Notes under the pieces: generated by a model
Databases searched by the model: none
What the model was told of the DNA's origin: nothing
The model's input: only the letters and a program-made list of their open reading frames with translations
Origin: Trebonia sp963795335
Lineage (GTDB): Bacteria > Actinomycetota > Actinomycetes > Streptosporangiales > Streptosporangiaceae
DNA length: 64,000 bases
Assembly: GCA_963795335.1 (NCBI GenBank)
Contig: CAWCHI010000006.1
Location: forward strand, 186,001-250,000
Direction: 5' to 3'
In this document: positions 7,161-15,900 of the stretch, one piece after another
Numbering within the stretch: position 1 is the first letter of the stretch
How the letters are laid out: every line of letters begins with the position of its first letter
Program-made: the position numbers and the translations under genes

Positions 7161-9233
7161 CTACGACACCTGCTGCTCGGCCGGCGGGGTGAGCGCCTCG
7201 GCCGGGGGCTGCAGGGCGAAGTGGCAGGCGGCGAAGTGGTTGCCGGTGCCATAGGCCTTCAGCTCTGGCTCGACCGTAGAGCAGAGCTCCTGCGCGATGG
7301 GACACCGGGTACGGAACCGGCAGCCCGAGGGTGGGTGGATGGCGCTCGGCAGCTCGCCGGTGACGCCCGCGTCCGCCTTGGCCCGCTCGATCGCCGGGTC
7401 GGCGGTCGGCGCCGACTCGATGAGGCCCTTGGTGTACGGGTGCGCGGGGCGCAGGTACACCTCGTCGGCCGTGCCGATCTCGACCAGCTTGCCGAGGTAC
7501 ATGACGCCGATGTGGTTCGACAGGTACCGGACGACCGACAGGTCGTGCGAGATGAACAGGTAGGTCAGGCCCAGCTCATGCTGCAGGTCGCGCATCATGT
7601 TCAGCACCTGGGCCTGGACCGATACGTCGAGGGCGGAGACCGGCTCGTCGGCCACGATCACCTGCGGATTCAGCAGGAGCGCGCGGGCGAAGCCGAGCCG
7701 CTGCCGCTGGCCTCCAGAGAACTCGTGCGGGTAACGCTCGGTCCACGCCTCCGGCAGGCCGACCTTGAGCAGCATCTCCTTCACCTTGCTGTACTGCTCG
7801 CGGCGGGAACCGATGCCCTGCACGATCAGCGGCTCCCGCAGAATCGACCCGGCCCGCATCCGCGGGTCGAGCGACGCGTAGGAGTCCTGGAACATGTACT
7901 GGATGTCGCGCCGCTCGCGGCGGTACTGCCGGCCGCTGGACCTGGCCAGGTCCTTGCCCCCGAACAGCACCGCGCCGCTGGTCGGCTTGTCCAGGCCGAC
8001 GAGCATCCGGCCGATCGTGGTCTTGCCGCAGCCGGACTCCCCGACCAGGCCGAGCGTCTCGCCCCGGCGGATGTCGAACGACACCCCGGCGACGGCGCTG
8101 ACCGTGCCGACCTTGCGCTGCAGCATGCCCCTGGTCACCGGGAAATCCTTGACCAGGTCCTTGGCCGCGAGCACGACACTGCCGGCCGACGGCGGGGCTA
8201 CGGTCGGCCTGCCGTCGGTGTCCGCGGGCTCGACCACGGTCAGCTGCCCGGCGACCGTCGCCTCCTTCGCGCCGACGGGGAAGAAGCAACGGTACTGATG
8301 GGCGGTGGTCTCGCCGACCAGGGGCGGCGGTTCGGTCCGGCACTTGTCGGTCGCGTACCGGCAGCGGGGCGCGAACCGGCAGCCCGCCGGCGGGTTGACC
8401 AGGTCCGGCGGCGCCCCCGGGATTGAGTACAGCCGCTTCCTGGTCTCCGCCGACCGCTCGGGCAGCGCGTGGAACAGCGCCTCGGTGTACGGGTGGCGCG
8501 GGTTGGCGTACAGAGCGGACGTCTCGGTGGTCTCCACCACCTTCCCCGCGTACATCACCGCCACCCGGTCCGCGCGCCCGGCGATCACACCGAGGTCGTG
8601 AGTGACCATGATGACGGCCATGCCGAGGCGTTGCCGCAGGGTGTCGATGAGCTCCAGGATCTGCTTCTGGATGGTGACGTCAAGCGCGGTCGTCGGCTCG
8701 TCGGCGATCAGCAGCTTCGGCTCGCAGGCGAGGGCCATGGCGATCATCACCCGCTGGCGCATGCCCCCGGAGAACTGGTGCGGGTACTCGGTCACCCGCT
8801 CCCGGGCCCGCGGCATGCCGACCAGGTCGAGCACCTCGACCGCCCGGTCCATCGCCTGGGACTTGCTGACGTCCCGGTGCAGCAGCACCGCCTCGGCGAT
8901 CTGCTGGCCCACAGTGTGCGTCGGGTTCAGCGACGACAGCGGGTCCTGGAAGATCATCCCGATCTCGTCGCCGCGGATCTTGCGCATCTCTTCCGGCTTG
9001 AGTGCGGTGAGTTCCCGGCCGGCCAGCTTGATCGAGCCCTCGGCGACGCGGCCGCCGTTGGGCAGCAGCTGCATGATGGTCAGCGCGGTCATCGTCTTTC
9101 CGCAGCCGGACTCGCCGACCACGCCGAGTGTCTCGCCCTCGTCGACGTGCAGGGTTACCCCGTCGACGGCGTGTACCACCCCGTCTTTGAGCTGGATTTC
9201 GGTCCGCAGGTCGGTGATCTCTAGTAGCGCCAC
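7161..9233 (-). CDS. Fused double ATP-binding subunit of a peptide ABC importer (DppD-DppF fusion)
   Basis: A 690-residue protein with two complete nucleotide-binding domains. Domain 1 has Walker A GESGCGKT (residues 40-47), signature FSGGMRQR (154-161), LLIADEP Walker B, and the oligopeptide-transporter C-terminal CRFAPRCRYATDKC cysteine motif. Domain 2 repeats the order: GESGCGKT near 405, FSGGQRQR near 508, VIVADEP, and CRFRTRCPIAQELC. One polypeptide therefore replaces the usual DppD/DppF pair. It energises uptake of peptides or similar solutes through the two permeases encoded just upstream (12 bases apart). The start is GTG 9233. Confidence 0.93.
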   Translation of the reverse strand: MALLEITDLRTEIQLKDGVVHAVDGVTLHVDEGETLGVVGESGCGKTMTALTIMQLLPNGGRVAEGSIKLAGRELTALKPEEMRKIRGDEIGMIFQDPLSSLNPTHTVGQQIAEAVLLHRDVSKSQAMDRAVEVLDLVGMPRARERVTEYPHQFSGGMRQRVMIAMALACEPKLLIADEPTTALDVTIQKQILELIDTLRQRLGMAVIMVTHDLGVIAGRADRVAVMYAGKVVETTETSALYANPRHPYTEALFHALPERSAETRKRLYSIPGAPPDLVNPPAGCRFAPRCRYATDKCRTEPPPLVGETTAHQYRCFFPVGAKEATVAGQLTVVEPADTDGRPTVAPPSAGSVVLAAKDLVKDFPVTRGMLQRKVGTVSAVAGVSFDIRRGETLGLVGESGCGKTTIGRMLVGLDKPTSGAVLFGGKDLARSSGRQYRRERRDIQYMFQDSYASLDPRMRAGSILREPLIVQGIGSRREQYSKVKEMLLKVGLPEAWTERYPHEFSGGQRQRLGFARALLLNPQVIVADEPVSALDVSVQAQVLNMMRDLQHELGLTYLFISHDLSVVRYLSNHIGVMYLGKLVEIGTADEVYLRPAHPYTKGLIESAPTADPAIERAKADAGVTGELPSAIHPPSGCRFRTRCPIAQELCSTVEPELKAYGTGNHFAACHFALQPPAEALTPPAEQQVS

Positions 9234-9245
9234 GATGTGTCCCCC

Positions 9246-10160
9246 TTACCGGCGCTGGAGCCGGGTCTCGAACGCGTCGCGGAGCGCGTCACCGACGAAG
9301 TTGAACGCGATGCAGGTCAAGATGATCGCCACGCCCGGCGGGTAGATCAGCCACCAGTAGTTGCCGCCCTGGATGTAGTTGAGCCCGCCGGACAGCATCG
9401 ATCCCCAGTCGGTCGACGGCGGGGCCACGCCGAGGGTAAGGAAGCCGAGCACCGACAAGGTCAGGATCGAGTCGGCGACCGCGAACGTGGCCTGCACGAT
9501 GATCGTGCCGATGGCGTTGGGCACGATGTGCCTGATCACCGAGCGCATCGGCCGGCCGCCGATCACCTTGACCGCTTGCACGTACTCACGCGTGCGCAGG
9601 GCCAGGGTCTCGCCGCGGACCAGCCGGGCGACGCCGAACCAGTAGAAGACAGCGATGATGAAGATGATCACCGCCGGGGTCGGGTGGAAGATGACCGACA
9701 GGATGATGATCACCATCAGCGACGGCAGCGAGAGGCCGGCGTCCACGATCCGCATCATGATCGAGTCGACGATGCCGCCCGCGAAGCCGGAGATCGCCCC
9801 GTAGAGGGTGCCGACCAGGACCGAGACCAGCGCGGCGGCCAGGCCGACCTCAAGCGAGGTCTGGCCGCCGACCATCAGCCGCCCGAGCTCGTCGTAGCCG
9901 AGGTCGTCGCAGCCGAGCAGGTGCGAGCCGGACGGGGTGCAGAGGTAGTTGTCCAGGTCGGTGTTCGTCTGGTTGGTCACGTACAGGTGCGGGCCGACGA
10001 AGCAGAACAGGATGATGAAGATGATGAAGGCGAGGCCGGCCAGCGCCAGCTTGTTCTCGGCGAACACCTCCCAGGCGCGGACCAGCATGCTCCGCGGCTT
10101 GGTGGTCAGCACCACCCCGAGCTCGGCGTCGGTCGCCGCGGTCATCTGTGCCTCAGACAT
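9246..10160 (-). CDS. Peptide ABC transporter permease (DppC/OppC type)
   Basis: A 304-residue inner-membrane permease. It has an N-terminal cytoplasmic segment, a first membrane helix (LALAGLAFIIFIILFCFVGP), an extended external loop, then five helices with the EAA-type contact loop (VRGETLALRTREYVQAVKVI...GR) typical of BPD_transp_1 domains. A Cys pair in the loop (CTPSGSHLLGCD) is common in OppC proteins. Its ATG overlaps the stop of the upstream permease as TGATG, indicating coupling. It is followed by the fused ATPase. Confidence 0.93.
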   Translation of the reverse strand: MSEAQMTAATDAELGVVLTTKPRSMLVRAWEVFAENKLALAGLAFIIFIILFCFVGPHLYVTNQTNTDLDNYLCTPSGSHLLGCDDLGYDELGRLMVGGQTSLEVGLAAALVSVLVGTLYGAISGFAGGIVDSIMMRIVDAGLSLPSLMVIIILSVIFHPTPAVIIFIIAVFYWFGVARLVRGETLALRTREYVQAVKVIGGRPMRSVIRHIVPNAIGTIIVQATFAVADSILTLSVLGFLTLGVAPPSTDWGSMLSGGLNYIQGGNYWWLIYPPGVAIILTCIAFNFVGDALRDAFETRLQRR

Positions 10161-11104
10161 CAGTACCTCACCCTCGGGTCCAGCACCGCATAGCCGACGT
10201 CGGCCAGCAGGTTGCCCACCACCGTCGCGACCGTGGCGAGCACGGTGAACCCCAGCAGCACCTCGAAGTCGTTGTTCAAGGCGGCCTGGTAGAACGCGAG
10301 CCCCATGCCGGAGTAGTTGAACACCACCTCGATCAGGATCGCCCCGCTGACCAGGGTCGGAATGGACAGGCCGAGCAGGGTCACGATCGAGACGAGCGAG
10401 TTGCGGAACACGTGACCCCAGACCACCCGGCGCTCGCTCGCCCCCTTGGCCCGCGCGGTGCGGACGTAGTCCTGCACCAGGTTGTCGAGAACGGACGAGC
10501 GCATGTAGCGGGACCAGAGCGCGTACAGCAGGAAGGCGTAGGTGAACACCGGCAGGACCAGGGCCCTGGGATCGCCCAGGATGGACAGCACCGAGGAGGA
10601 CTGCGGGCCGAACGCCGGGAAGATGTGGGTGTCCACCGCGAACCAGTCCACCAGCACCAGCCCGAGGAAGAAGGTCGGGGTGGAGTAGCCGAGGAACGAC
10701 ACGCCGGTCAGCACGTAGTCGGCGGCGCTGTTACGGTGCACCGCCTGGTAGACGCCGAGCGGGACGCCGAACAGCAGCGAGACGATCGTGCCGAGCAGCA
10801 CCAGCGTGATCGTCTTGGGCAGGTCCTGGGCGATGAGGGTGCCGACCGAGATGTTCAGCTTGTAGGAAAAGCCCAGGTTGCCGTGCAGCAACTGGCCCAC
10901 CCACTTGAGGTACTGCAGGTAGAAGGGCTGATCGAAGCCATACTGGTGGTTGTAGTAGGCGATCAGGGCCGGGGTCGCCCGCTGGCCGAGGAGTGCGTGC
11001 ACCGGGCCGCCTGGAAAAAGGTGGACCAGCCCGAGGGTGGCCGCCGTCACCAGGATCAAGACGAAGAGCGCCTGCCCGGTCCGCCGAATCAGGAAACCGA
11101 CCAC
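10160..11104 (-). CDS. Peptide ABC transporter permease (DppB/OppB type)
   Basis: A 314-residue permease. It opens VVGFLIRRTGQALFVLILVT, the usual OppB-like first helix, followed by FPGGPVHALLG, a large external loop, and the C-terminal membrane domain with EAA loop segment DYVRTARAKGASERRVVWGH. GTG at 11104 is selected because AAAGGA lies upstream and family proteins start at this helix; the frame stays open to 11320 over the binding-protein gene. A 13-base-pair hairpin precedes it and may lower its expression relative to the binding protein. Confidence 0.9.
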   Translation of the reverse strand: MVGFLIRRTGQALFVLILVTAATLGLVHLFPGGPVHALLGQRATPALIAYYNHQYGFDQPFYLQYLKWVGQLLHGNLGFSYKLNISVGTLIAQDLPKTITLVLLGTIVSLLFGVPLGVYQAVHRNSAADYVLTGVSFLGYSTPTFFLGLVLVDWFAVDTHIFPAFGPQSSSVLSILGDPRALVLPVFTYAFLLYALWSRYMRSSVLDNLVQDYVRTARAKGASERRVVWGHVFRNSLVSIVTLLGLSIPTLVSGAILIEVVFNYSGMGLAFYQAALNNDFEVLLGFTVLATVATVVGNLLADVGYAVLDPRVRY

Positions 11105-11132
11105 GGTTCCAGTGTCCTTTCTCGCGCCAGCG

Positions 11133-11165
11133 GCGGCCCCGCCCCGTGGTGTGGGGCGGGGCCGC
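11133..11165 (-). terminator. Intercistronic hairpin (attenuator/stabiliser) after the binding-protein gene
   Basis: A perfect 13-7-13 inverted repeat (gcggccccgcccc, loop gtggtgt, ggggcggggccgc) lies in the 79 bases between the binding protein and first permease. In binding-protein operons such structures end most transcripts or protect the 3' end, giving excess binding protein. Confidence 0.8.
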
Positions 11166-11183
11166 AGCGTGGCTACCCGCTGG

Positions 11184-13091
11184 TTACTTGGTGGAGTACC
11201 AGTACTCGGGCAAGAGGGTTGCGAGCGGGTTGAAGGCCACATTGCCCAGCTTGCTGCTGACACCCATGATGTAGGTCTGGTTGGGCATCCAGATGACCCC
11301 CGGCTCCTGCTCGGCCGCATAGGTCGCGTACTGCTGGAACACGGCCAGGCTGTTGCTGGTGTGCGTCGCGTTGATCAGCTGGTCCATTTCCGGGTTGCTG
11401 TAGCTGCCCGAGTTGGACGTCGCGCCCGTCTCGTACAGCGGCTCGCCGGTCGGCTCGTAACCGGGTCCGTTGAAGTTCCAGCCGCCGAAGTTGGCCGACT
11501 GCCACTTGCACGTCGCCGAGGTGGGCGCGCAGGCCACGTCGTCACTCAAGATGGTGTTGAAGGACTGCGGCACCAGGTTGATCTGGACCCCCGCCTGCTC
11601 CATGTCGGATTTGAGGATCGACACCTCCTGCTGGAAGATGGTGACGCCGGTGGCGTAGTCCATCGTGAACGACAGCTTGGTGCCCGCGGTGACGCCGGCG
11701 CCGCACAGCGACGGGGTCTCACAGGTCATCACGCCGCCGACCTTCTTCCAGCCGTGGCTGGTGAGCAGCGAGGTCGCGCTGGCGACGGAGAACGGGTACG
11801 GACCCTGCCCGCCGTTGGCGTTCTGGATCGTGGGTGTCCACTGGTTGGTCGGCTGGGACGGCACCGCCCCCGAGGTGGGGTAGCCGTAGCCACGCTGGAT
11901 GGCCTTGATCATGCCATCCTGGTCGACCAGTTCCTGCAGCGCCTGGCGGACGTAGAGCTGCTTGAACGCCGGGCCGACCGTCGGGTTGTTCAGGTTGATC
12001 TCGTAGTACTCGGTGCTGTACTGATACGCGGTCTGCAGGTTGTAGCCGCTGCCGAGCGGGTTGGTGGACGGCAGCGTCTGGGTGCCGGACACCTGCGGCA
12101 GGTCCTGGTCCGGGATCTGGGCGACGTCCACCTGGCCGGTCTTGAGCGCCGTGTACTCGGTCGAGTCATCGGTGTAGGCATAGAACGTGAAGCCGGCCAG
12201 CTGCGGCTTGGGGGAGCCGGAGTAGGACGTGTTCGGCACGAACGAGGTCACCGGGCCGGACGAGGCGGTGCTGAAGCTGGACAGCTTCCACGGGCCGTCA
12301 ACGACCGCCCAGATCGGGTTGGTGGCGTACGTCTTCGCGTTCGCCGCCTGCCCGGAGATGAACTTGTAGACCGCGTCGCACTTGGCCCACTTGTCAGCCG
12401 CGCTGTCCGTGGCGCAGCCGCCGCTGCCTGCCTTGGCCGTGGCCGAGGTGACATCCCAGGCGGCCGGCATCGGGGTGATCTCGGCGAGCTGGTTGTAGGT
12501 GAACCAGATGCTGGAAACCGCGGACTTCAGGTGCAGTACCACCGTGTCCGGGCCGGTCGCGCTGTAGGAGGCGAGGTTGTCCGGCAGCAGGCCAGGTGTG
12601 TACCCGTAGTAGTTGTCCGGCTCTGCCTTCATCATGTTGAGCCAGAACACCACATCGCTGGCGTCGACGGACTCGCCGTCGCTCCACTTCCAGCCCTTGA
12701 GCGTGATGGTGACGGTCTTGCCGTCGGCCGAGTACACGGGGGCGTCAGCCGGGGAAACCGGGTAGTTCACCGAGACCGAGCTGCCGTTGTTGCCGAACAC
12801 GTACAACGGCCGGTACATGAGCTCCTGGAACTGCTCGGCGTTGTACTCGTTGGCGCTCGCCAGTGGCGTGAACGGCCAGATGTAGCTGAGGGTCACGCCC
12901 GCGGGCAGCCCTACCGTCGCGGTACCGCCGGGCACGGCCGCGGCGGTCGCAGACGCGGATGCGGACGACGACGAGCTGGCGCTCGGCGAACTTGACGAAC
13001 TGCTGCAGGCGGCGATGCCGACCGCAAGCAGCGCGGCCGCTCCGGCCACGGCAACCCGCGCTGAGCGCGTCCGCCGTCTGTTCCGAAACAT
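11184..13091 (-). CDS. Peptide/solute-binding lipoprotein of ABC importer (SBP family 5)
   Basis: A 635-residue extracytoplasmic lipoprotein. It starts at ATG 13091 (AAGGAG upstream) with RNRRRTRS, a hydrophobic stretch and lipobox VGIAAC (Cys29), then a Ser/Ala linker. The mature part has the family-5 landmarks: VTITLKGWKWSDGESVDASDV (cluster-C SBP), YVRQALQELVDQDGMIKAI and the C-terminal GVIWMPNQTYIMGVS. It captures the substrate outside the cell and delivers it to the DppB/DppC-like permeases encoded downstream. The substrate is unknown; peptides, nickel chelates or sugars are all seen in this family. It is the first gene of the operon. Confidence 0.93.
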   Translation of the reverse strand: MFRNRRRTRSARVAVAGAAALLAVGIAACSSSSSSPSASSSSSASASATAAAVPGGTATVGLPAGVTLSYIWPFTPLASANEYNAEQFQELMYRPLYVFGNNGSSVSVNYPVSPADAPVYSADGKTVTITLKGWKWSDGESVDASDVVFWLNMMKAEPDNYYGYTPGLLPDNLASYSATGPDTVVLHLKSAVSSIWFTYNQLAEITPMPAAWDVTSATAKAGSGGCATDSAADKWAKCDAVYKFISGQAANAKTYATNPIWAVVDGPWKLSSFSTASSGPVTSFVPNTSYSGSPKPQLAGFTFYAYTDDSTEYTALKTGQVDVAQIPDQDLPQVSGTQTLPSTNPLGSGYNLQTAYQYSTEYYEINLNNPTVGPAFKQLYVRQALQELVDQDGMIKAIQRGYGYPTSGAVPSQPTNQWTPTIQNANGGQGPYPFSVASATSLLTSHGWKKVGGVMTCETPSLCGAGVTAGTKLSFTMDYATGVTIFQQEVSILKSDMEQAGVQINLVPQSFNTILSDDVACAPTSATCKWQSANFGGWNFNGPGYEPTGEPLYETGATSNSGSYSNPEMDQLINATHTSNSLAVFQQYATYAAEQEPGVIWMPNQTYIMGVSSKLGNVAFNPLATLLPEYWYSTK

Positions 13092-13653
13092 CAAATGCGC
13101 TCCTTGGCTGTGCTGTGTGCGCCTGCGACCTAGTCCGGGTAGGCCGAGCTCACAGGCGCGAACGTTGCCTGGAGCGTAAGTTAGCCTCGTTAAGGACATG
13201 AAGCCGAAACGTCACATTTTGCTATCGATCGTGACTTTTGCGAAAACACCACCCGACCGGTGGATTCCCTGCGGGCAACCGGACGGCGCGCTTGGCGGCT
13301 TTGCCTGCGGTGGCAGCAAAGTAGCACAAAACCGACGCCAGTCACCACGAAACGCCAACTACCTTTCCGGTGTATAGCCGACTTAGCCGGAAAATTTACA
13401 GAACGTAACGTACATCTATACAGCCCCGGGATCAACGGGTCGGCGTCCGAAAAATCATTACCCACAGTGACCGAATGACGGGCGCGGCACTTCGAGACGG
13501 CCGCTGCGCAGGCGTGGGGTCGATGAACAGCGACCGTGCGGCAGGCTACTACGAACCGACGCCGGCCAGGCCGCCGGGGGGGTGACGTGGGCAACCGAGC
13601 CGACCACAACGAACTGGGCGGTCACCGGGCCGCGGATAGCCAGGCGGGACTGG
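13092..13653. other. Non-coding stretch upstream of the ABC operon
   Basis: About 560 bases without a convincing gene and clearly richer in A/T than its surroundings, as expected for promoter DNA of the minus-strand transporter operon. gtatag...ctatac arms (about 13373 and 13420) form a loose inverted repeat. No -35/-10 pair could be fixed with confidence. An open frame at 13190-13609 (minus) has implausible composition. Confidence 0.5.
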
Positions 13654-14199
13654 TTAGGCCTGCCGCGCCAGGAGCGCGCCCGCGCGGTCCACGGTATCCC
13701 TGAGGTTGTTACCCTCCGCAGCCGCGCGGGCCTCGTCGATGGTCAGCCAGCGCAACGGTGACTCCTCATTCTCCGGCCGGACCGCCTCGGGGTGACTGGT
13801 GGCGAGGAAGTACCGCAGGTCCGCGTGTTCGTGCGCGGGCTCGGTGGCGGAGGCGGGCACGTCGCAGATCACCGCGTGCCGGAGGGCGATGTCGGGCCAC
13901 GGCGTCAGGTCGGTCAGGCCGGTCTCCTCGGCCGCTTCCCGCAGCGCGATCGCCAGCGGGTCGCGCTCCCCCGGGTCGCCGTGCCCGCCGACCTGGAGCC
14001 AGCGCCCGTGCCGCACATGCCAGCGCAGCAGTACCCGCCCGGTCTCCGGGTGCAGCACCAGCGCCGAGCCGGTGAAGTGCAACGGCAGCGCCCGGGCCCA
14101 GGGGTCCGCGGCCGCCTCGCTGACCCGCAGCATCCGCCGCACGTCGGCCGCCTCCGTCTCCCCCGTCGCCCGGTACGCCGATAGCAGCCCGTTCAGCAC
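13654..14199 (-). CDS. NUDIX hydrolase
   Basis: A 181-residue NUDIX-fold pyrophosphohydrolase. The Nudix box reads GHGDPGERDPLAIALREAAEETGL, with the REAAEE metal-binding helix intact; HFTGSALVLHP and RVLLRWHVRHGRWLQVGGHG are the preceding strands. It would hydrolyse a nucleoside diphosphate linked to another group; the substrate cannot be told. GTG at 14199 (VLNGLLSAYRATGETEAAD) is chosen because this N-terminal helix recurs in actinobacterial relatives, while the longer open frame from 14370 is low quality. Confidence 0.9.
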   Translation of the reverse strand: MLNGLLSAYRATGETEAADVRRMLRVSEAAADPWARALPLHFTGSALVLHPETGRVLLRWHVRHGRWLQVGGHGDPGERDPLAIALREAAEETGLTDLTPWPDIALRHAVICDVPASATEPAHEHADLRYFLATSHPEAVRPENEESPLRWLTIDEARAAAEGNNLRDTVDRAGALLARQA

Positions 14200-14394
14200 C
14201 GGACCATGGTGCCACGGCGCTGACGTCCTGGCGAACGGGATTTCGCCGGGCCTTGGTCTGCTCTGCTCACCCCCCAGCAGGCGACCCGGGAACGCTCCGG
14301 GAGCTTGACCGGCCTCGTCAGGCGCTGGACTCGAACAGCCCAAACTGCGGGAGGGAAGAAGTTTTCGCAAATAGTTTCCCCGTAGGTCGATCTT

Positions 14395-14413
14395 ATGTTC
14401 TAATATAGAACAT
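14395..14413. promoter_or_regulatory. Perfect 8-3-8 palindrome, probable operator
   Basis: atgttcta-ata-tagaacat is an exact dyad in an A/T-rich island. The half-site GTTCTA/TAGAAC resembles, but is not, an actinobacterial LexA box (GAAC-N4-GTTC, the opposite order). The regulator is unknown. Confidence 0.55.
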
Positions 14414-14501
14414 GAGTACGGACGGCGTGATCACGGTCGGCCAGGTGCCCGCGGCGCACTTCCCCGCGCCGCGGGGCCCCGCCCCCGGGCGTACTCGCTG
14501 A
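14412..14501 (+). CDS. Possible 29-residue leader peptide
   Basis: The ATG at 14412 overlaps the right arm of the palindrome and reads MSTDGVITVGQVPAAHFPAP, then a Pro/Arg-rich tail to TGA at 14501. It has no clear ribosome-binding site and could start on a leaderless transcript. It could equally be the N-terminus of a lost gene. Weak evidence. Confidence 0.25.
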   Translation: MSTDGVITVGQVPAAHFPAPRGPAPGRTR

Positions 14502-14564
14502 CCCACGGGCGTCCCCGCCGCCGGCATCGCCTCGCCTTGCCCGACCCGCCATCAAGGGGTGACC

Positions 14565-15719
14565 ATGACCCACGAATTCGAATATGATAGCTATGACGAT
14601 GCGGACCGGATCGCCATCCTGGAAAATAAGACCGCAGAACTGCAGCGTCTGCTAACCGTGATGCCGCCTGGCAGCGGCCGCCGCTGGGACAACGTCGGCA
14701 CGCCCGAGGCCGGTCACCGGGCGGCCGCGGGACGGCACGCGGGCCTCGCCGACGGCGGCTACCCCGACGACGGTTACGCCGGCGACGGGTACGCCGGTGA
14801 CGGTTACGCCGACGGCTACGCCGGGCCTGATGCCGCAGAAGGCCAGTTCCCCGGCGGGCAGACGCGGCCGGCTGACGACCGCGGCCGGGCCGACGGCGAT
14901 GGCATCGCGGCCGGGCGCGGCCCGCCGGGCAACCGGACCGAGTCGCTGATCAGCCGCGGGCGGCAACGGCCGCGGCGGTCGCGCCGCCAGCGCCTGCTGG
15001 CGCACTGGCGTCTGCTCGCCCTGGGCGCGGCGGCGGCGCTGGCCGGGATCATCGCCGGGCTGGTCGCCCTCGGCGGCGGCGGGGCGAACTGGCCCGCCAG
15101 CGTGACCACGGTGCGCGCGCAGATCAAGCAGGCCTGCCAGAACGCCGACACAGCGGCCGAGCCGAGCGGGCTCAACTTCGCCTGCGACACCAGCACGCAG
15201 TCCGTGCTGTGGGTGTTCTCCCTGCTGACCAGCGGCAACAATCCAGGCTTCGTGGACCAGTCCACCGGGCGCAAGGGACTGGAGCCGATCACCCCCGCCC
15301 AGGGCGGCAACATCGCCTGGTCGCTCAACCTGCATCACCCGTACAACCCGGCCAGCCCGGGCGACAGCCTCCAGGTCGCGGCGCGGGCGATCAACAACAT
15401 CATCAGCGGGGCCACCCTCACCTCATCCAGCGGCGCCCAGCAGGTCGAGCCGGGCCTGGAGAGCAAGGCCGCCAACTGCGAGCGCTACACCGGCTCGGCC
15501 CGGCTGGTCACCCGGGCTGGGTACCCGGCCCACTGCGCCGAGCCCGTGACCAGCGAGGCAGGCCAGGCGGCCCTCGTCACTGACGTGTTTCAGCAGTGGA
15601 TGGGAGGCACTCCGTCCACCATCGCGGGCGAGGCGGGGGTGCTGTTCGAAAACGCGGACAACCCCGGAGATCCCAAGGTCCAGGCGATCCTGGCCAGCCT
15701 CCCGGCTTCGGGCGGGTGA
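14565..15719 (+). CDS. Membrane-anchored protein with Gly/Tyr/Asp repeats and extracellular domain
   Basis: A 384-residue protein of unrecognised family. Residues 1-30 are acidic (EFEYDSYDDADRIAILENKT) and possibly coiled-coil. Residues 60-90 contain YAGDGYAGDGYADGYAG repeats. An Arg-rich stretch (RGRQRPRRSRRQR) then precedes one membrane helix (LLALGAAAALAGIIAGLVAL, about residues 150-170). The remaining about 210 residues should lie outside the cell; they contain four Cys, two SLNLHHPYNP/GDSLQVAARAI-type segments and a helical C-terminus. The ATG at 14565 follows AAGGGG. It heads a surface module: a strong terminator follows, then a multidomain wall hydrolase and another anchored protein. 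Function unknown. Confidence 0.75.
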   Translation: MTHEFEYDSYDDADRIAILENKTAELQRLLTVMPPGSGRRWDNVGTPEAGHRAAAGRHAGLADGGYPDDGYAGDGYAGDGYADGYAGPDAAEGQFPGGQTRPADDRGRADGDGIAAGRGPPGNRTESLISRGRQRPRRSRRQRLLAHWRLLALGAAAALAGIIAGLVALGGGGANWPASVTTVRAQIKQACQNADTAAEPSGLNFACDTSTQSVLWVFSLLTSGNNPGFVDQSTGRKGLEPITPAQGGNIAWSLNLHHPYNPASPGDSLQVAARAINNIISGATLTSSSGAQQVEPGLESKAANCERYTGSARLVTRAGYPAHCAEPVTSEAGQAALVTDVFQQWMGGTPSTIAGEAGVLFENADNPGDPKVQAILASLPASGG

Positions 15720-15721
15720 CC

Positions 15722-15760
15722 GGCGGCCCGTGCCCGGCGCCGGCCCCGGGCACGGCCGCC
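15722..15760 (+). terminator. Terminator hairpin
   Basis: ggcggcccgtgcccgg and ccgggcacggccgcc pair almost perfectly around a short loop, 2 bases after the stop of the anchored protein. Confidence 0.75.
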
Positions 15761-15900
15761 ACGCGATCTGAGTCGGCCGCACGTGCAGTGAGGCAGCAGG
15801 ACCGCAGGTAGCAAGCGGGGCGTACCGGCCCAGGAGCCTGCAGACCAGACTGCCCGGGGCAAAAAGGACTGTAACTCGTCGAAGGGGGGAAGTGGTATCC

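Larger units (their letters stand above)
14200..14564. other. Non-coding stretch with palindrome and possible leader peptide
   Basis: A 365-base gap between divergent genes. It carries an A/T-rich core with a perfect palindrome (14395-14413), a possible 29-codon frame starting inside that palindrome, and a Gly/Pro-coding GC block before the next gene. No further gene is supported. Confidence 0.5.

Noticed and set aside
9237..10193. Long plus-strand frame opposite dppC
   Set aside because: His/Asp/Arg-rich shadow of the permease; no domain, no ribosome-binding site.
11037..12995. 652-codon plus-strand frame opposite the binding-protein gene
   Set aside because: Arg/Gly/Val-rich antisense frame; the minus strand encodes a clear lipoprotein.
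13190..13609. 139-codon minus-strand frame in the gap before the ABC operon
   Set aside because: Irregular composition, no family features, no start signal; better read as promoter DNA.
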